In this document: positions 24,630 to 34,420 of the stretch, piece after piece
Position numbering within the stretch: position 1 is the stretch's first letter
Layout of the letters: every line of letters starts with the position of its first letter
Origin: Paramarasmius palmivorus
Taxonomy: Eukaryota; Basidiomycota; Agaricomycetes; Agaricales; Marasmiaceae
NCBI GenBank assembly: GCA_037176845.1
Contig: JAYKXP010000084.1
Location: 173,429 to 237,428, forward strand
Direction: 5' to 3'
DNA: 64,000 nt
Position numbers and translations under genes: made by a program
The notes under the pieces: generated by a model
Told to the model about the DNA's origin: nothing
What the model saw: the letters and a program-made list of their open reading frames with translations, nothing else
Database searches by the model: none

Positions 24630-25462
24630 ATGGCTTCGTCTGAGCACGATCGGCTAGCCTCATATTTCGAACGAAGTGCTTCATCGGTCCAGGATTATGC
24701 CAATAAGTACGTGCATGCTTCCCGATTCGCAAGAGGACATATTTCACTGAACAAAGTCAAGGCTTGAATATGAATACGCTCGTCCGACAATAAAGGCGTC
24801 CAAAACCTACTTTGACCGCTTTCCAGTGATCTCAGTGCGTTTCTCCCTTCAGCTGTATCTTCATCGACTGAACTTCGTATAGACGTTTTTGCTGGCATTT
24901 GCAATATTGAGCGTCTTGCCTGTCGTGCTATTTGTGTGGGTATATCACTTTCAATGAACCGAATAATCAAGCTTACACCGCTCTCTTAGTACTTCCGTCA
25001 CCTTTGTGGTCGTTTCTGTGCTTGTGGTCGTTCTTGGGACTGGTTTGGTGACCATTGCTGGTATAGCATTCTTCCTCCGTGAGTCGTCCGTAGCCTGTTA
25101 CATCTTCCCAAACTAACAAAGTGTCAAACTAAGTGTGTCTCTTGATCTTTGCCCTCATCACAAACCTTTGCATTGCCATCTTCATTACCGGTTCCCTCAT
25201 CTCCTTATACCTCACCGCGAGGTTCATCATACTTGTTCGTGAACGTGGTCAAGACGGTGTACGACAATGGGCATCCGAAACTTGGGAACAAGCGGTGTTG
25301 ACAGTAACAAAACTACCGTTCACGACAGATGACGACATCGACAATACTTCGGAAGCATCATCAAAATCCATCGTGGTCGTGAACAGTGCTGGCGAAGTTG
25401 CCTCGCAGTCGAACAGTCCACGGCAGGAAGAAGACACAATCAAGAATGAAGAGTCCTCATGA
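24630..25462 (+). CDS. Promethin/LDAF1-like membrane protein (lipid-droplet assembly)
   Basis: Five exons beginning ATG GCT TCG at 24630 and ending at TGA 25462. N-terminal soluble segment with FERSASSVQDYANK, then about four hydrophobic stretches in tandem (TFLLAFAILSVLPVVLF, VTFVVVSVLVVVLGTG, AGIAFFLLCLLIFALIT, IAIFITGSLISLYLTARF), followed by an amphipathic ERGQDGVRQWASETW helix and a polar Ser/Asp/Glu tail. Two tight hydrophobic hairpins and this size are the pattern of promethin (LDAF1), the ER partner of seipin that marks sites of lipid-droplet formation. The family call rests on pattern, not a search. Donors include GTACGT, GTGCGT (24835), GTGGGT and GTGAGT; all phases fit. No disruption. 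Confidence 0.65.
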
Positions 25463-25844
25463 AGTCTACACCTCCTTCCTCCCATATTACATCCGCATTT
25501 TTGTACTTTACACGTGCGCTCTGATTTGCTTTCTTTGCTCTGTATTGCTACTCGTTGAATTGGACAGACTTCCTTACATCTTCACATCCTCGGCATGATA
25601 AATATAGAACGCTCATATGTCGGAAAGAACAGTGCGAATCACGCATGAGTTCACCGTGCCTTGTAACTCGTTTGCTATACGAATACGCAACGCTTTGTTT
25701 CCGAGGTTGAGCCGTGCTGCACCGAGAGATCCGAGTCCATTCAAGGAGGTGAACCTGCCCGAGATAGAGGCATTTGCTCGGGGAAGTAGCATCCTATAAA
25801 CCTCAAGGATCATTTCAGCTCCAGTGAGTTCATCTCGTATCATA
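25463..25844. other. Intergenic region
   Basis: 3' flank of the promethin-like gene and promoter of the CBM1 gene, with CTATAAACC near 25794. No gene seen. Confidence 0.45.
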
Positions 25845-26786
25845 ATGATCAGCTTCATTGCACCGATCCTACTCCTCGCTGGCTTGGCCTCAGCCCAGAC
25901 TGCACCCCAGTGGGGACAGGTAAGTACTACCGTTGCAATTGAAGGATTACTGCTGACACGACTCAAACACAGTGCGGTGGTATTGGCTGGTCAGGACCGA
26001 CGACCTGCCCATCTGGATGGACCTGCACTGCGAACGGCGCGTACTATTCCCAATGTATTCCTGGAGGTAGTGGTGGTGGAAGTACTACAACGGTCGGCGG
26101 AGGTTCTGGGGGTTCATCTACGACTACAGCCTCTGGCGGATCCTCAACACTCGCACCAGGATATTCGTTCATTCGTGCTGTTGTCAGTGGTTTCGTCCTT
26201 ACGTCAAATCCGTTAACCTTCAATTGCCTAACTTCTCTGGCTTAGGTCGACCCGAACTTTCACAAATACCTCCGATCAGAGACTCAATGGAAAGCATCCG
26301 ACGCTGTTCTGGGAGAGCCTGATACCGCCGCACAATTCCAGTAATGATAGGATTTCTTCATCTCCAAATATCGCTAACACGTATGTCGTTTTTAGAATCA
26401 CCAGTGGTCAGCTCATCCAGAATGCCAATGGAACCCCACTTTACGCCGTCGTTGAACCGTTGACCGATACAAGTGCCAGCGCAAAGAAGCTCAAGGTATC
26501 GTGGTCGACAACTCCTGCTACAGATGGTACATTCGTGTTCAGCGGTGACACTGTGGAGTGGAGTAGTCCGAATGTGAAGAGGTCTCAGAATAACGTAGGT
26601 GTTCCCCTTGCAGTCAACAAAATGCTAGTGTTGAACCTGTTATAATGATAGGCATGGCTTGTATGCCCGGATGCCGATGGCAACAGGCTTCTGTATGTCA
26701 ACTTGGGTGCGTATGGGTACCAGACACCTTCCGGTTGCGCAGACCAGACTATACATGCATATACGGGCTCGACAGCGACAGCTTAA
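25845..26786 (+). CDS. Secreted CBM1 protein with an uncharacterised C-terminal domain
   Basis: Five exons: 25845-25919, 25973-26182, 26246-26340, 26396-26594, 26652-26786; 237 residues. Signal peptide [18 protein letters not shown], then CBM1 split by an intron exactly between Gln and Cys (QWGQ | [12 protein letters not shown], ending YYSQCIPG). A Gly/Ser/Thr linker follows, then about 130 residues containing [49 protein letters not shown] and a final [15 protein letters not shown]. This C-terminal domain is known to me only from uncharacterised fungal secreted proteins; two Cys probably form a disulphide. Role inferred: a cellulose-anchored wall protein or enzyme. Its first exon is 75 nt in phase 0, the same as in the CBM1-GH43 gene. 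Confidence 0.85.
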
Positions 26787-27386
26787 ATGTTGGACGGAGA
26801 AGCATCATTTTCATGTAACTTCGCGTGTGTAGCAAATATCAATAGGCAGCCTGCTTCTGTCGTGAATAAAAATTAGGCTGGTGAGGTATGACTGCTTTGA
26901 CCAAAGCCGAGGCCTAAGGGACTAGTGATGCTTTGGAAAAAATATAGCTCACCGATCTGCCGCTTCTCTGGCTTCCTTCACTTTATCTTCTGCTCATCCA
27001 ACTCTTGCGGTAAGTGAGTTTCTGAGTTCTCCCTGCACTTAATCGTGAGAAAGATCGCCGTGAGAAATTTCGATTTCAGGCTTCCGCGACCCGCCCGACC
27101 TACTTCTGCTCTCGTCTTCTCGCGTTTCTGTCGGTTTAACTCTTCAGAATGTGTACTTCAATCCAATGAGGAGAGACGATGAGAACTGCAAGCTACGTGA
27201 CGTGGATAATCTTTTTGGGGGCATCATTGGTTGGGGTTCAAGTCGTTCAACCATCAACAGAAGCGGATGTGAGTTGCCAAGCCAAACCAAACAGTTGTTA
27301 CCAATGAACATCTCTCTTTCACAGAAATATCGAGGCTCCTCCACATGTCTCACAACGATTGACCATATTTAAACAGAGGTGACTCC
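26787..27386. other. Intergenic region
   Basis: 600 bp with splice-like pyrimidine tracts and a 73-residue plus frame lacking recognisable content. It may include a 5' leader of the following small gene. Confidence 0.4.
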
Positions 27387-27882
27387 ATGACTATCCCCAC
27401 CCATGATACGACTCCCAGCGTCAGCGCACCTGCTTCTACGCCTTGGTATCATTTTCACCACAAGACCCTCGTTGACCCAGAGGCTCCAGAGACTACGGTC
27501 GACAATGCCTTAAAATCGCTTCGAACGTGTTTCCTCTTGGCGGGGGTACCCTTCTTCATTGGTCTCTGGGGCTTCGCAGGGTTTGTTCTAGGGCGAAATC
27601 TCAGAGCTGAGGCGAGGTCATAGTGGGGTAATGATTATGGTCGGTTATATTATCGGAATGATCTCTGTCGTGGTAACAATACTTGACTTAGTTTATTTCG
27701 TCGTTCTCAACATACAATACCTACTTATTTCTTCCTGGAAGGATCTTCCAAAGCTCGTTCTCAGGGCCAGGAGGGTCAGATCCTTTTACCGTACTTTATA
27801 TCGTCCTCTTATTTTGGGTTTTGTTTTGGTCTTGATGGTTTGTGGTTGTGCAGGAGTTGCCTTCGGCCCAGCTCGTGATTGA
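27387..27882 (+). CDS. Small integral membrane protein, probably one gene split by a +1 offset
   Basis: Two adjoining frames: 27387-27623 (78 residues, start MTIPTHDTTPS) and 27631-27882 (83 residues). The first has a polar N-terminus, PWYHFHHKTLVDPEAPE and one hydrophobic stretch (FLLAGVPFFIGLWGFAGFVLG). The second has MVGYIIGMISVVVTILDLVYFVV and LILGFVLVLMVCGCAGVAFG. The second frame is also open backwards through the end of the first, so a single extra base near 27611 would join them into one roughly 165-residue protein with about four membrane segments. Otherwise they are two tiny tandem genes 8 bp apart. No family recognised. Confidence 0.5.
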
Positions 27883-27885
27883 GAG

Positions 27886-27902
27886 ATAAGATAGATAGAT
27901 AG
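27886..27902. repeat. GATA/ATAG microsatellite
   Basis: Short tetranucleotide run (ATAG repeated about four times) just after the membrane protein stop codon. Confidence 0.6.
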
Positions 27903-27939
27903 ACTCGTATTTCTAAGCGACAACTCCTTGACTCAAACC

Positions 27940-28454
27940 ATGAACACTGTCGAAACAAACTCTTCAGGGGGATACAGACACAGGGAAAACAGACTTAGTA
28001 GAGAAGACGGTCCTAGTAGGGAAGACGATGTCACTTGTAAGCACAACTCTACACACATCTTTACACAGGTTAATTGATCTCCCAAGACGAACTGTTAACG
28101 CAAACTCAAAGTCGAATAGTCCGTGAATTGATCATCATCAACTTCTTCGCAATCATCTTCCTGTTGATCTACGCATCGTATCTCCTTCCCAATCTCAAAT
28201 TCCAACCCACCCACAACGCCAAATGGTTTATTTGGTCTACCTACTGGGTCTCTGCTCTCGGTATGATCCTCGTCCCCGGTTTATTAATTATATACCGTGG
28301 GTGCTTTGTTGGCCAAGATCAAGATGGGAACATGCGAGTGGCGTTGTTTGTCAAGTATCGAATTCCAAGGGTTGTCATCCTCGTTGATGGGACGTTCATG
28401 ATGGTGTCGTTGTATATGGTTTTGTCTCAGAAGCAGAAGCAGGGCGGCGTATGA
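27940..28454 (+). CDS. Small three-pass membrane protein, unknown function
   Basis: Two exons, 27940-28036 and 28087-28454, joined by a 50-nt intron (GTAAGC...CAAG) in phase 1; 154 residues. Hydrophilic Arg/Glu-rich N-terminus (RHRENRLSREDGPSREDD), then three hydrophobic segments: ELIIINFFAIIFLLIYASYLL, WSTYWVSALGMILVPGLLIIY, and VVILVDGTFMMVSLYMVL, with a short Lys/Gln tail. It follows the preceding small membrane protein on the same strand by about 60 bp and may share its origin, but I see no strong sequence similarity. No family is recognised. The splice model is chosen because the frame upstream of exon 2 is closed by a stop. Confidence 0.55.
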
Positions 28455-28695
28455 GCTTGCCTAAAATTCGAGAATACTCCCAGGCTACCAATGATTCTTT
28501 TCACCGGTACAAAGCGCTTCCTTTACAAGAGCTTTGCGAACTCTGAGAATAATGGCAACAGTATTAGCGATCGACTCATGTGGATGGAAATGTCGGGGTG
28601 TCATATCGATCTGTTGGGTTTACGAGCCCATAACCCTCTCACTCGCTTCTCCGAGTCCGGTCTCCTGTGACCAGCGTGATTGGCCTTCTTTATCG

Positions 28696-28905
28696 CTACT
28701 TGGACATTTGCTCCTGAAAATCAGATACTTTCACCCAAGTCGTATGGAAAATTGAGAGGATAGCGTAAGGAATCAGCGGGGTGGGGTGCTCCAGACCAGA
28801 AGGCTCGCATCTGGCCGATTGAGCGATGTCGAGCAATATGACATATACTCTGATCAACAGTGCTAGTGTTACAAAGGCTATAAGAACAGTTTCGAATCTA
28901 TTCAT
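28696..28905 (-). CDS. Possible small single-pass membrane protein
   Basis: A 69-residue minus-strand frame beginning MNRFETVLIAFVTLALLIRV, i.e. an N-terminal hydrophobic anchor, followed by a polar part with CEPSGLEHPTPLIPY. It lies immediately upstream of, and faces away from, the three-pass gene's 3' end. No homology recognised; the frame may continue in unseen exons. Weak call. Confidence 0.3.
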   Translation of the reverse strand: MNRFETVLIAFVTLALLIRVYVILLDIAQSARCEPSGLEHPTPLIPYAILSIFHTTWVKVSDFQEQMSK

Positions 28906-28911
28906 TGCTGT

Positions 28912-30415
28912 TTAGTCGTCTGCCACCAAAACTACCTTCTTTCCAAAGTTGAGTCCCTTTTGTACTTCCACCAACGCCTCTCCGGATTTCTCTAGGCCTC
29001 TCGTAATATCCTCGCGGTGTTTGATCTGCCCGCTGGCAATTTTCGGGGGAATCTCTTTGTAGAAAGCTCCGTCCCACTTAGGAGCGAGATCAAACACTAG
29101 GAAGCCATGAATATGTAAAGAGCGACCGAAGATAGTCCATAGGTTCTGAAAATACTATCAGTGTCGAGAATCTTAACAGCAAGAATTGAGTGAATGCATA
29201 CCTTGAGGGTCGTCCCATTCTTGTTATTATATTCGGAAATCATTCCACAGACGATAATCCTGGCATGTTCAGCAGTCGCGCCCAAAGCAGCGTCGAGAGT
29301 TGGTCCTCCTACGTTGTCCCAATAGCTGTATTACAGGTTAGACCTGGATGCTGAGAAATGTCGGGCTCGCTGGCTTACAGATTAAGAGGGCCTTCTTTCT
29401 CCAAGACTTGGTTTGTGTCGACCTTCTTGTAGTTGAAGACAACATCAGCGCCCGCCTCTTTGGCCTCCTTCACTTTATCGTCGGTGCCAGCTGAGGCGAT
29501 TACCTTGAGGCCGTCAAGCTTTGCAAGTTGGATGACCATCCTGTGTGACTGTCAACATAAGTCCTTGGATTGTGTTGCAGTACGTACAATCCGACCGGAC
29601 CACCTCCACCAGAAACGAAAATGGTTTCTCCCTGTTTAACTCTATATCAGTCGATGACCGGACTACTGAACACGGGAGGCTCACCTTCTTCGCTTGGGAA
29701 TACTCCTTCCATGCGTGGTACGCTGTCTGACCTAACATTCGGGATAAACGCTATCGCGAAGAGGAGGGCGCAGCACAACTCACCAGGCATCCCAGCGGCG
29801 CCAAGGTAGACAGGCCACGACAGGCCGGGTTGCAAAGTAAGCTTTCGGATGATTGTTTGCGCCAGTTCTGCCGTCGTGCCTTTGCTGAGATCGGGTGGTA
29901 TGCTGTATTCCTCCCAGTCTGGACGTTGCAGGAGCGTTGTCAGCATCGCAATACAGGCGCTACAGTCACAAGTAGACTCACTGAGGATTCCGTAAACATA
30001 TTCACCGGGTTTGTAGTCTGGATGCTCTGAACGTATGACCTTCCCAATTCCGAGACCGTGAATTCTACATGTCATGGAGAATGAGTCCTTCTGTTGTCAT
30101 GGACAATCACAGCGGAAGTGACTTGCGGTTCTCCAAGAGTATATGCTGGCTGGTATGATTTAACTTTGGGGTCTCGCATTTTTGATCGCATGTAAGGGTC
30201 GGCGGAGAGAACAAGTGTTTTGACGAGAATGCTTCCGTTGAGAGGGACATTATCGAGGTCTATGGTTTGCTTGTCGTCATACACAGTAGTCTTCCCAGGT
30301 TCGGGATAGCCTGTGATAATCGCGTCAGCGTATCGAAATAATGGTTTAGAGTAAAAGATACCTCACCTTCGGGAATCTCGTTAAAGATGAGTCTGCCATT
30401 GCGTACCGGAGCCAT
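28912..30415 (-). CDS. NADP-dependent medium-chain reductase (prostaglandin reductase/leukotriene B4 dehydrogenase-like)
   Basis: Minus strand, ATG at 30415 to TAA at 28912, about eight exons. N-terminus MAPVRNGRLIFNEIPEG, then VLSADPYMRSKMRDP and LGEPIHGLGIGKVIRSEHP. SWPVYLGAAGMPGQTAYHAW and the Rossmann glycine motif SGGGGPVGLMVIQLAK give NADP(H) binding; AGTDDKVKEAKEAGAD and LYWDNVGGPTLDAAL follow, all in the family order. Members reduce alpha,beta-unsaturated ketones or aldehydes in the cytosol, often in detoxification. No zinc-binding Cys set is present, as expected for this branch. One intron (30126-30065) has a GCAAGT donor; no GT donor gives the right phase. Intact otherwise. Confidence 0.88.
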
Positions 30416-30891
30416 GATGGATGTTAGTTACAAGGGAAATAGGCAAGTCTATGGCTTTTATATCTCTGGATGAGTAAAGCAATCTCCGTGACGTCCTGTC
30501 TCGGGACTATAGATGACGCGACAAATTGGACTGTCAAATTAGTCAACACGAGCTCTCATTATGATGTCGATGGAAACTGCGAGAAGGATGACCCTCGCGA
30601 TCTACAGCGGACTAATCGCGTTCAAAGCTCCATAGCCGTGGTCGAGAGTGAAGATAGCCGGAGATGGCATTGCCGTTACCGGTACATCCTTGGCTAGTTT
30701 CACAGGAGATTTGTGAGCATTATCAAGGACAGAACGGACATTCGGAGGAACTGAGTATGTTATAATTGAGATAACAGTGTGAAGTGAAAAAAAATTGACT
30801 CATCAACGAACGGTATAGTTTTGTGTGCTCTGTGCTCCGATAGAACCATAACAAGACGACAATATTGTATTCACGAAGTAACTGTAGCGAC
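30416..30891. other. Intergenic region with TATA box of the reductase
   Basis: Minus-strand TATAAAAG at 30455-30462, about 40 bp upstream of the ATG at 30415. The remainder separates it from the end of RRP7; no gene seen. Confidence 0.5.
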
Positions 30892-31922
30892 TCAATATGG
30901 TTTGAAATGCCGAGAAGCCTTCAATTTCTCGACTTTGGCCTTGTCCTCTTCCCATTTCCTCTTCAGATCCATTAAATCTGTTTAAATGTCAGTGGGTCGA
31001 GTTGAGGATAGGCGCGCCGAATTTACATACCTTTCCGCTGCTTCTCTGCCTTTTGGAAAGCATAAAAATTGGTCTTTTCTTTCTTCTTCTTTGCTTTGTC
31101 CGCGAGTCTCTCGCTCGCTTCTCCCGTTTCTTGGAACTTTTTAGTAGCTACAGCCACTCCTCCTCCCAGAGTTTGTCCATAAGCACCACCACGAGTGACC
31201 AATGTAAATCCATCTTCGTCCACAATTGCTTCTCCTTTGCGATACTTGGACTTTTGCTTTGCTTTTTGTGCCTCGAACTCGAATAATTCCATCCATGTGT
31301 CTGCATGTTCGCGTATCGCATCCAAAGGAGGGCGTAAAGAATCATAGAGTGCGGTGTAGTGCTCCAGACCAGACGGCTCTTCGTCTGCTAATACCGGCCA
31401 TGGTCGAGATTTTTGGGGTGCTGTCGATAGCGTACGATCGAGCGATGAGGAGTCGAGGAATATGACATGTACTGTTTGCCCAGTTTTTCGTAGTCTCCGT
31501 AGAGGTCGTGAGGGTAAGGGAACAACTTTTGGAGGTTCCGGTTTGTTTACTTTTCTTCGTTTTCTTCTATGTCCTTCGTCCTCGTCCTCGTCATCCTCAA
31601 CCTCTTCTCCTTCAACTTCATTCATCTCCTCATCTTCGTCCTCGCTATCACTCTCAACTTCCTCCTGTATTTCGCCATCTAGATCAAACACCACTCTTTC
31701 CACCGTCCCATATGGTTTAAAGAACATGACTAGTTCTCTCTCCGTAGCATCAGGTGGTACATTGACCACGAAAAGTGTTCGTCCGTTTGGCCATGGGTTT
31801 TTAGCAGCATTTTTCGGTCCGACATGGGCTCTAGCATAAAGATAATGCGTTTTAGATGATGAAGGGTCGGAGTATAAAGTTGGTATAACGGTGAACCCAC
31901 CGACGGTAGGATGAGGGGACAT
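30892..31922 (-). CDS. RRP7: Ribosomal RNA-processing protein RRP7
   Basis: Minus strand, exons 31922-31031 and 30977-30892; 325 residues. N-terminal RRM-like fold with GRTLFVVNVPPDATERELV and KPYGTVERVVFD, interrupted by a long acidic insert (SDSEDEDEEMNEVEGEE) and a basic RRKRRK patch. QTVHVIFLDSSSLDRTL completes the RRM-like part. The C-terminal RRP7 domain includes EAIVDEDGFTLVTRGG, followed by Lys-rich helices and the typical ending KVEKLKASRHFKPY. Known role: nucleolar assembly factor of the small ribosomal subunit, working with the UTP-C/CK2 module. The RRP7 domain pattern is strong. Frame intact. Confidence 0.92.
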
Positions 31923-32118
31923 GTTCTGGTTATATTCGAACCTCTGGGCGGCTCAGAAATTTTCGAAAAGGGCGCGAGAAAACAAACTAAATTTGGAAAG
32001 GCGGAGTAGAGTTTGATGCGCCTCAACAAGCGCTCAGTTCACTACGTACTGGACATCAATAGCACTACACGATTCAAACAAGGCTCGAGAAGATGAACAA
32101 GTACAGGCTATCTCCAAT

Positions 32119-33273
32119 TTATCCACGACGCCAGGACAAATTCTCCCACCTCACTCCCGCAATGTCCGGAGAATTGTCCGTGTACGTATAAGCCGTTACC
32201 CCACGCTCCCTCACAACTGGGGGAAGAGTAGACAGGATGTCTCGCATTCCATTGCGCTGGTCTTGCGGGGAACTTCCAACCCCCTTAAGCTCTATTGCTC
32301 TTAAGGAGCTGAGTCGGCTCAGATTCAAGGTTGCTATGGGATGGAAGTTTGAGATTAGTCGGTAAATTTACGCTAGAAGACATACAAGCAGCTCACCTGG
32401 AAGTTCGCTCCCCGCGGAGCGAAGGATCAAATTCTCGACTCTTCGACTGCATACCGTATCCAAGAATTGCTGCAATACTGCACAATCTACGCTATTGTCA
32501 TGGTTGATGTGTAGGAAGACGTAGGTCAGTTCTGGTGCATAAACCAGACTTTGATCCATCAACCATGGCAAAAGGTAGACCGCCGAGCGAAGGGTCAACT
32601 TCCGCAGCTTTTGGAACGATAGCTTTGTAAATGCGCCAGGCTGAGGAGCGTGTACGGGAATGGATCCCTGACCGTACTCATCGTATGCGATCTTCAAAGT
32701 GAGGCTCTCCAATTCCTTCATTTCGGACATCAACATGAAAACCTGGATGATATCGCTCGAGAGGTCGGTCTTGTTATATCCATCGATTCGGACACACAGG
32801 TTTAATGAGGTTAACGATGAAAGGTTTTTGACCCCAGACAGCTCTTCGAGATCATCTATCCCGACATCAAGATCCAATGCATTCAGCCTTAGAGCGGAAT
32901 GTTTTGCAAGGGACATAGAAATCACTTCGAGCTGGCGACTCTTTCGATCGTAATAGTAGTTCGACCCGTCGTGACGGGTCACCACGCGCAGATGCTTGAT
33001 ATAGGTTGCGATCGTGCAATAGGGCTGGTCGAGGAGATGGCACAAAGCGACTATGCGATTCCTGGTAGACCCCTGGTACGGTCGTGGACGTTTCCCGAAG
33101 ATGTGATAACGTGCGGCTGGGAGCCACGATTTGCAGACTAGACTGCAGGCAAAGAGAAAGGAATCGTTGTTATGTCCAAAATCGATAATTCTGTCCTGAA
33201 TCTCCAAAGGACATGGTAACGTGGTTCTCGGAGATTCTGGCAGCGAGTCCTGTTCGGTATCGACTCTGGTCAT
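32119..33273 (-). CDS. F-box protein with leucine-rich repeat-like C-terminus
   Basis: Minus strand, start MTRVDTEQDS at 33273, exon 1 to about 32395, then a 62-nt intron (GTGAGC...CATAG) and a last exon ending at 32119. The F-box lies near the start (LPCPLEIQDRIIDFGHNND, FACSLVCKSWLPAARYHIF). The rest shows irregular Leu-rich repeats (LSSLTSLNLCVRIDG, LESLTLKIAYDEY, LRKLTLRSAVYLLPW), as in fungal F-box proteins that recruit substrates to SCF ubiquitin ligases. Substrate unknown. Unrelated in sequence to the F-box array at 57-64 kb. No disruption visible. Confidence 0.7.
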
Positions 33274-34420
33274 TATCGAGGCGAGGGAAAATGTGAGAGG
33301 GCTGTGGATATAAAAACACCTCAAGGTTAGGGGTCCGGAACGTGTGAGTCGTGCTGTGACTCCCGAGGTCACAAACGCGCCAATTCAGGAACCCGAACGA
33401 AGGGTAACGAGTCATACCAGTCATACTTTGCCGAAGGACGACCCTATCGGATAACTGGAACGCGTCATTACGCGTTTTTTTGTTGGATTGGCAGTATAAA
33501 CGTCTACTGTGCGCCCATAACTCAGCGTCTACGTCTTGCAACAGTAAGTTTTATGCCAATACTACCGTCAGCCCAGAGGTACGTATCGTGAACCGTTTCC
33601 AGACGCGCATCGCGTGCGACGGTGGATGTAGCTAAGGATCGGAGTGACACCACACCGTGACAACAAATTCAGGGTCGCGTCTGTTTCCGGTTTCAGAAAA
33701 GCTGTCACCATTTCCGTGTGTTGACACTTCGCACCATGCACGCTGCCACTTTGCGTACCGTACATATTGCAAGAAGAATCAAGAGAATGTCGTCTGGACC
33801 GGCAGTGTTAAACCACAGTTCGACTGATTTTGACTTGATAGGGTTCTTTGATTGCTGACAAGAAGCAAGGACATGAATCCTTATAAAGTCACAGGGTGAG
33901 ATTTACATCAGAACGACGAATCGGAACCCGATGCCGAAGGTTTAGGGCATGGCTTTTGAAACGGAGACAGGAGGAAGCTGGATGAAGAGGCGCTAGAAGC
34001 TTGAAAGTATGAGTCACAGTCCAGTAAGGATAGCAAGATTCCGCCATTTCTGTATCAGAATGAGAATCAAGTATCGAATATTGAGGCTTTGGTTTCAAGG
34101 ACTGAGGACGACGCCTCAAGGTGGTACTTGCAAAAGTTCTGGGATAAAGGACGCGATTGTTTACGTAAGCTAGCGAAGGAGCTTTCTCACTTGCTCTACA
34201 ACCCCCAACTACCGCCCTTCACCCTTCCTGTCCCTTACTCTCATCATCTCTCATCATCTCCAGGTCAACGCACGATATACTTCTCAGGCAGAATTCATCC
34301 TCTGTCGGCTGGCCAAATCGTCTCCCAAATTTTTCTTAGAGGCGGAGAACTCGAATCACAACGGCGACACTTGACATATCAAGTTGAGATCTGTCTGAAC
34401 GGCGTGGAGGCATCCTGGTA
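33274..34420. other. Divergent promoter region between F-box and RasGAP genes
   Basis: 1.15 kb. A pyrimidine-rich stretch (34200-34260, CCC/TCATC repeats) precedes the RasGAP start and fits a basidiomycete promoter or 5' leader. No gene recognised; the short frames lack features. Confidence 0.45.

Noticed and set aside
28912..31922. Coordinated gene cluster of reductase and RRP7
   Set aside because: Same strand and close, but the reductase has its own TATA box and the functions are unrelated; ordinary eukaryotic spacing.
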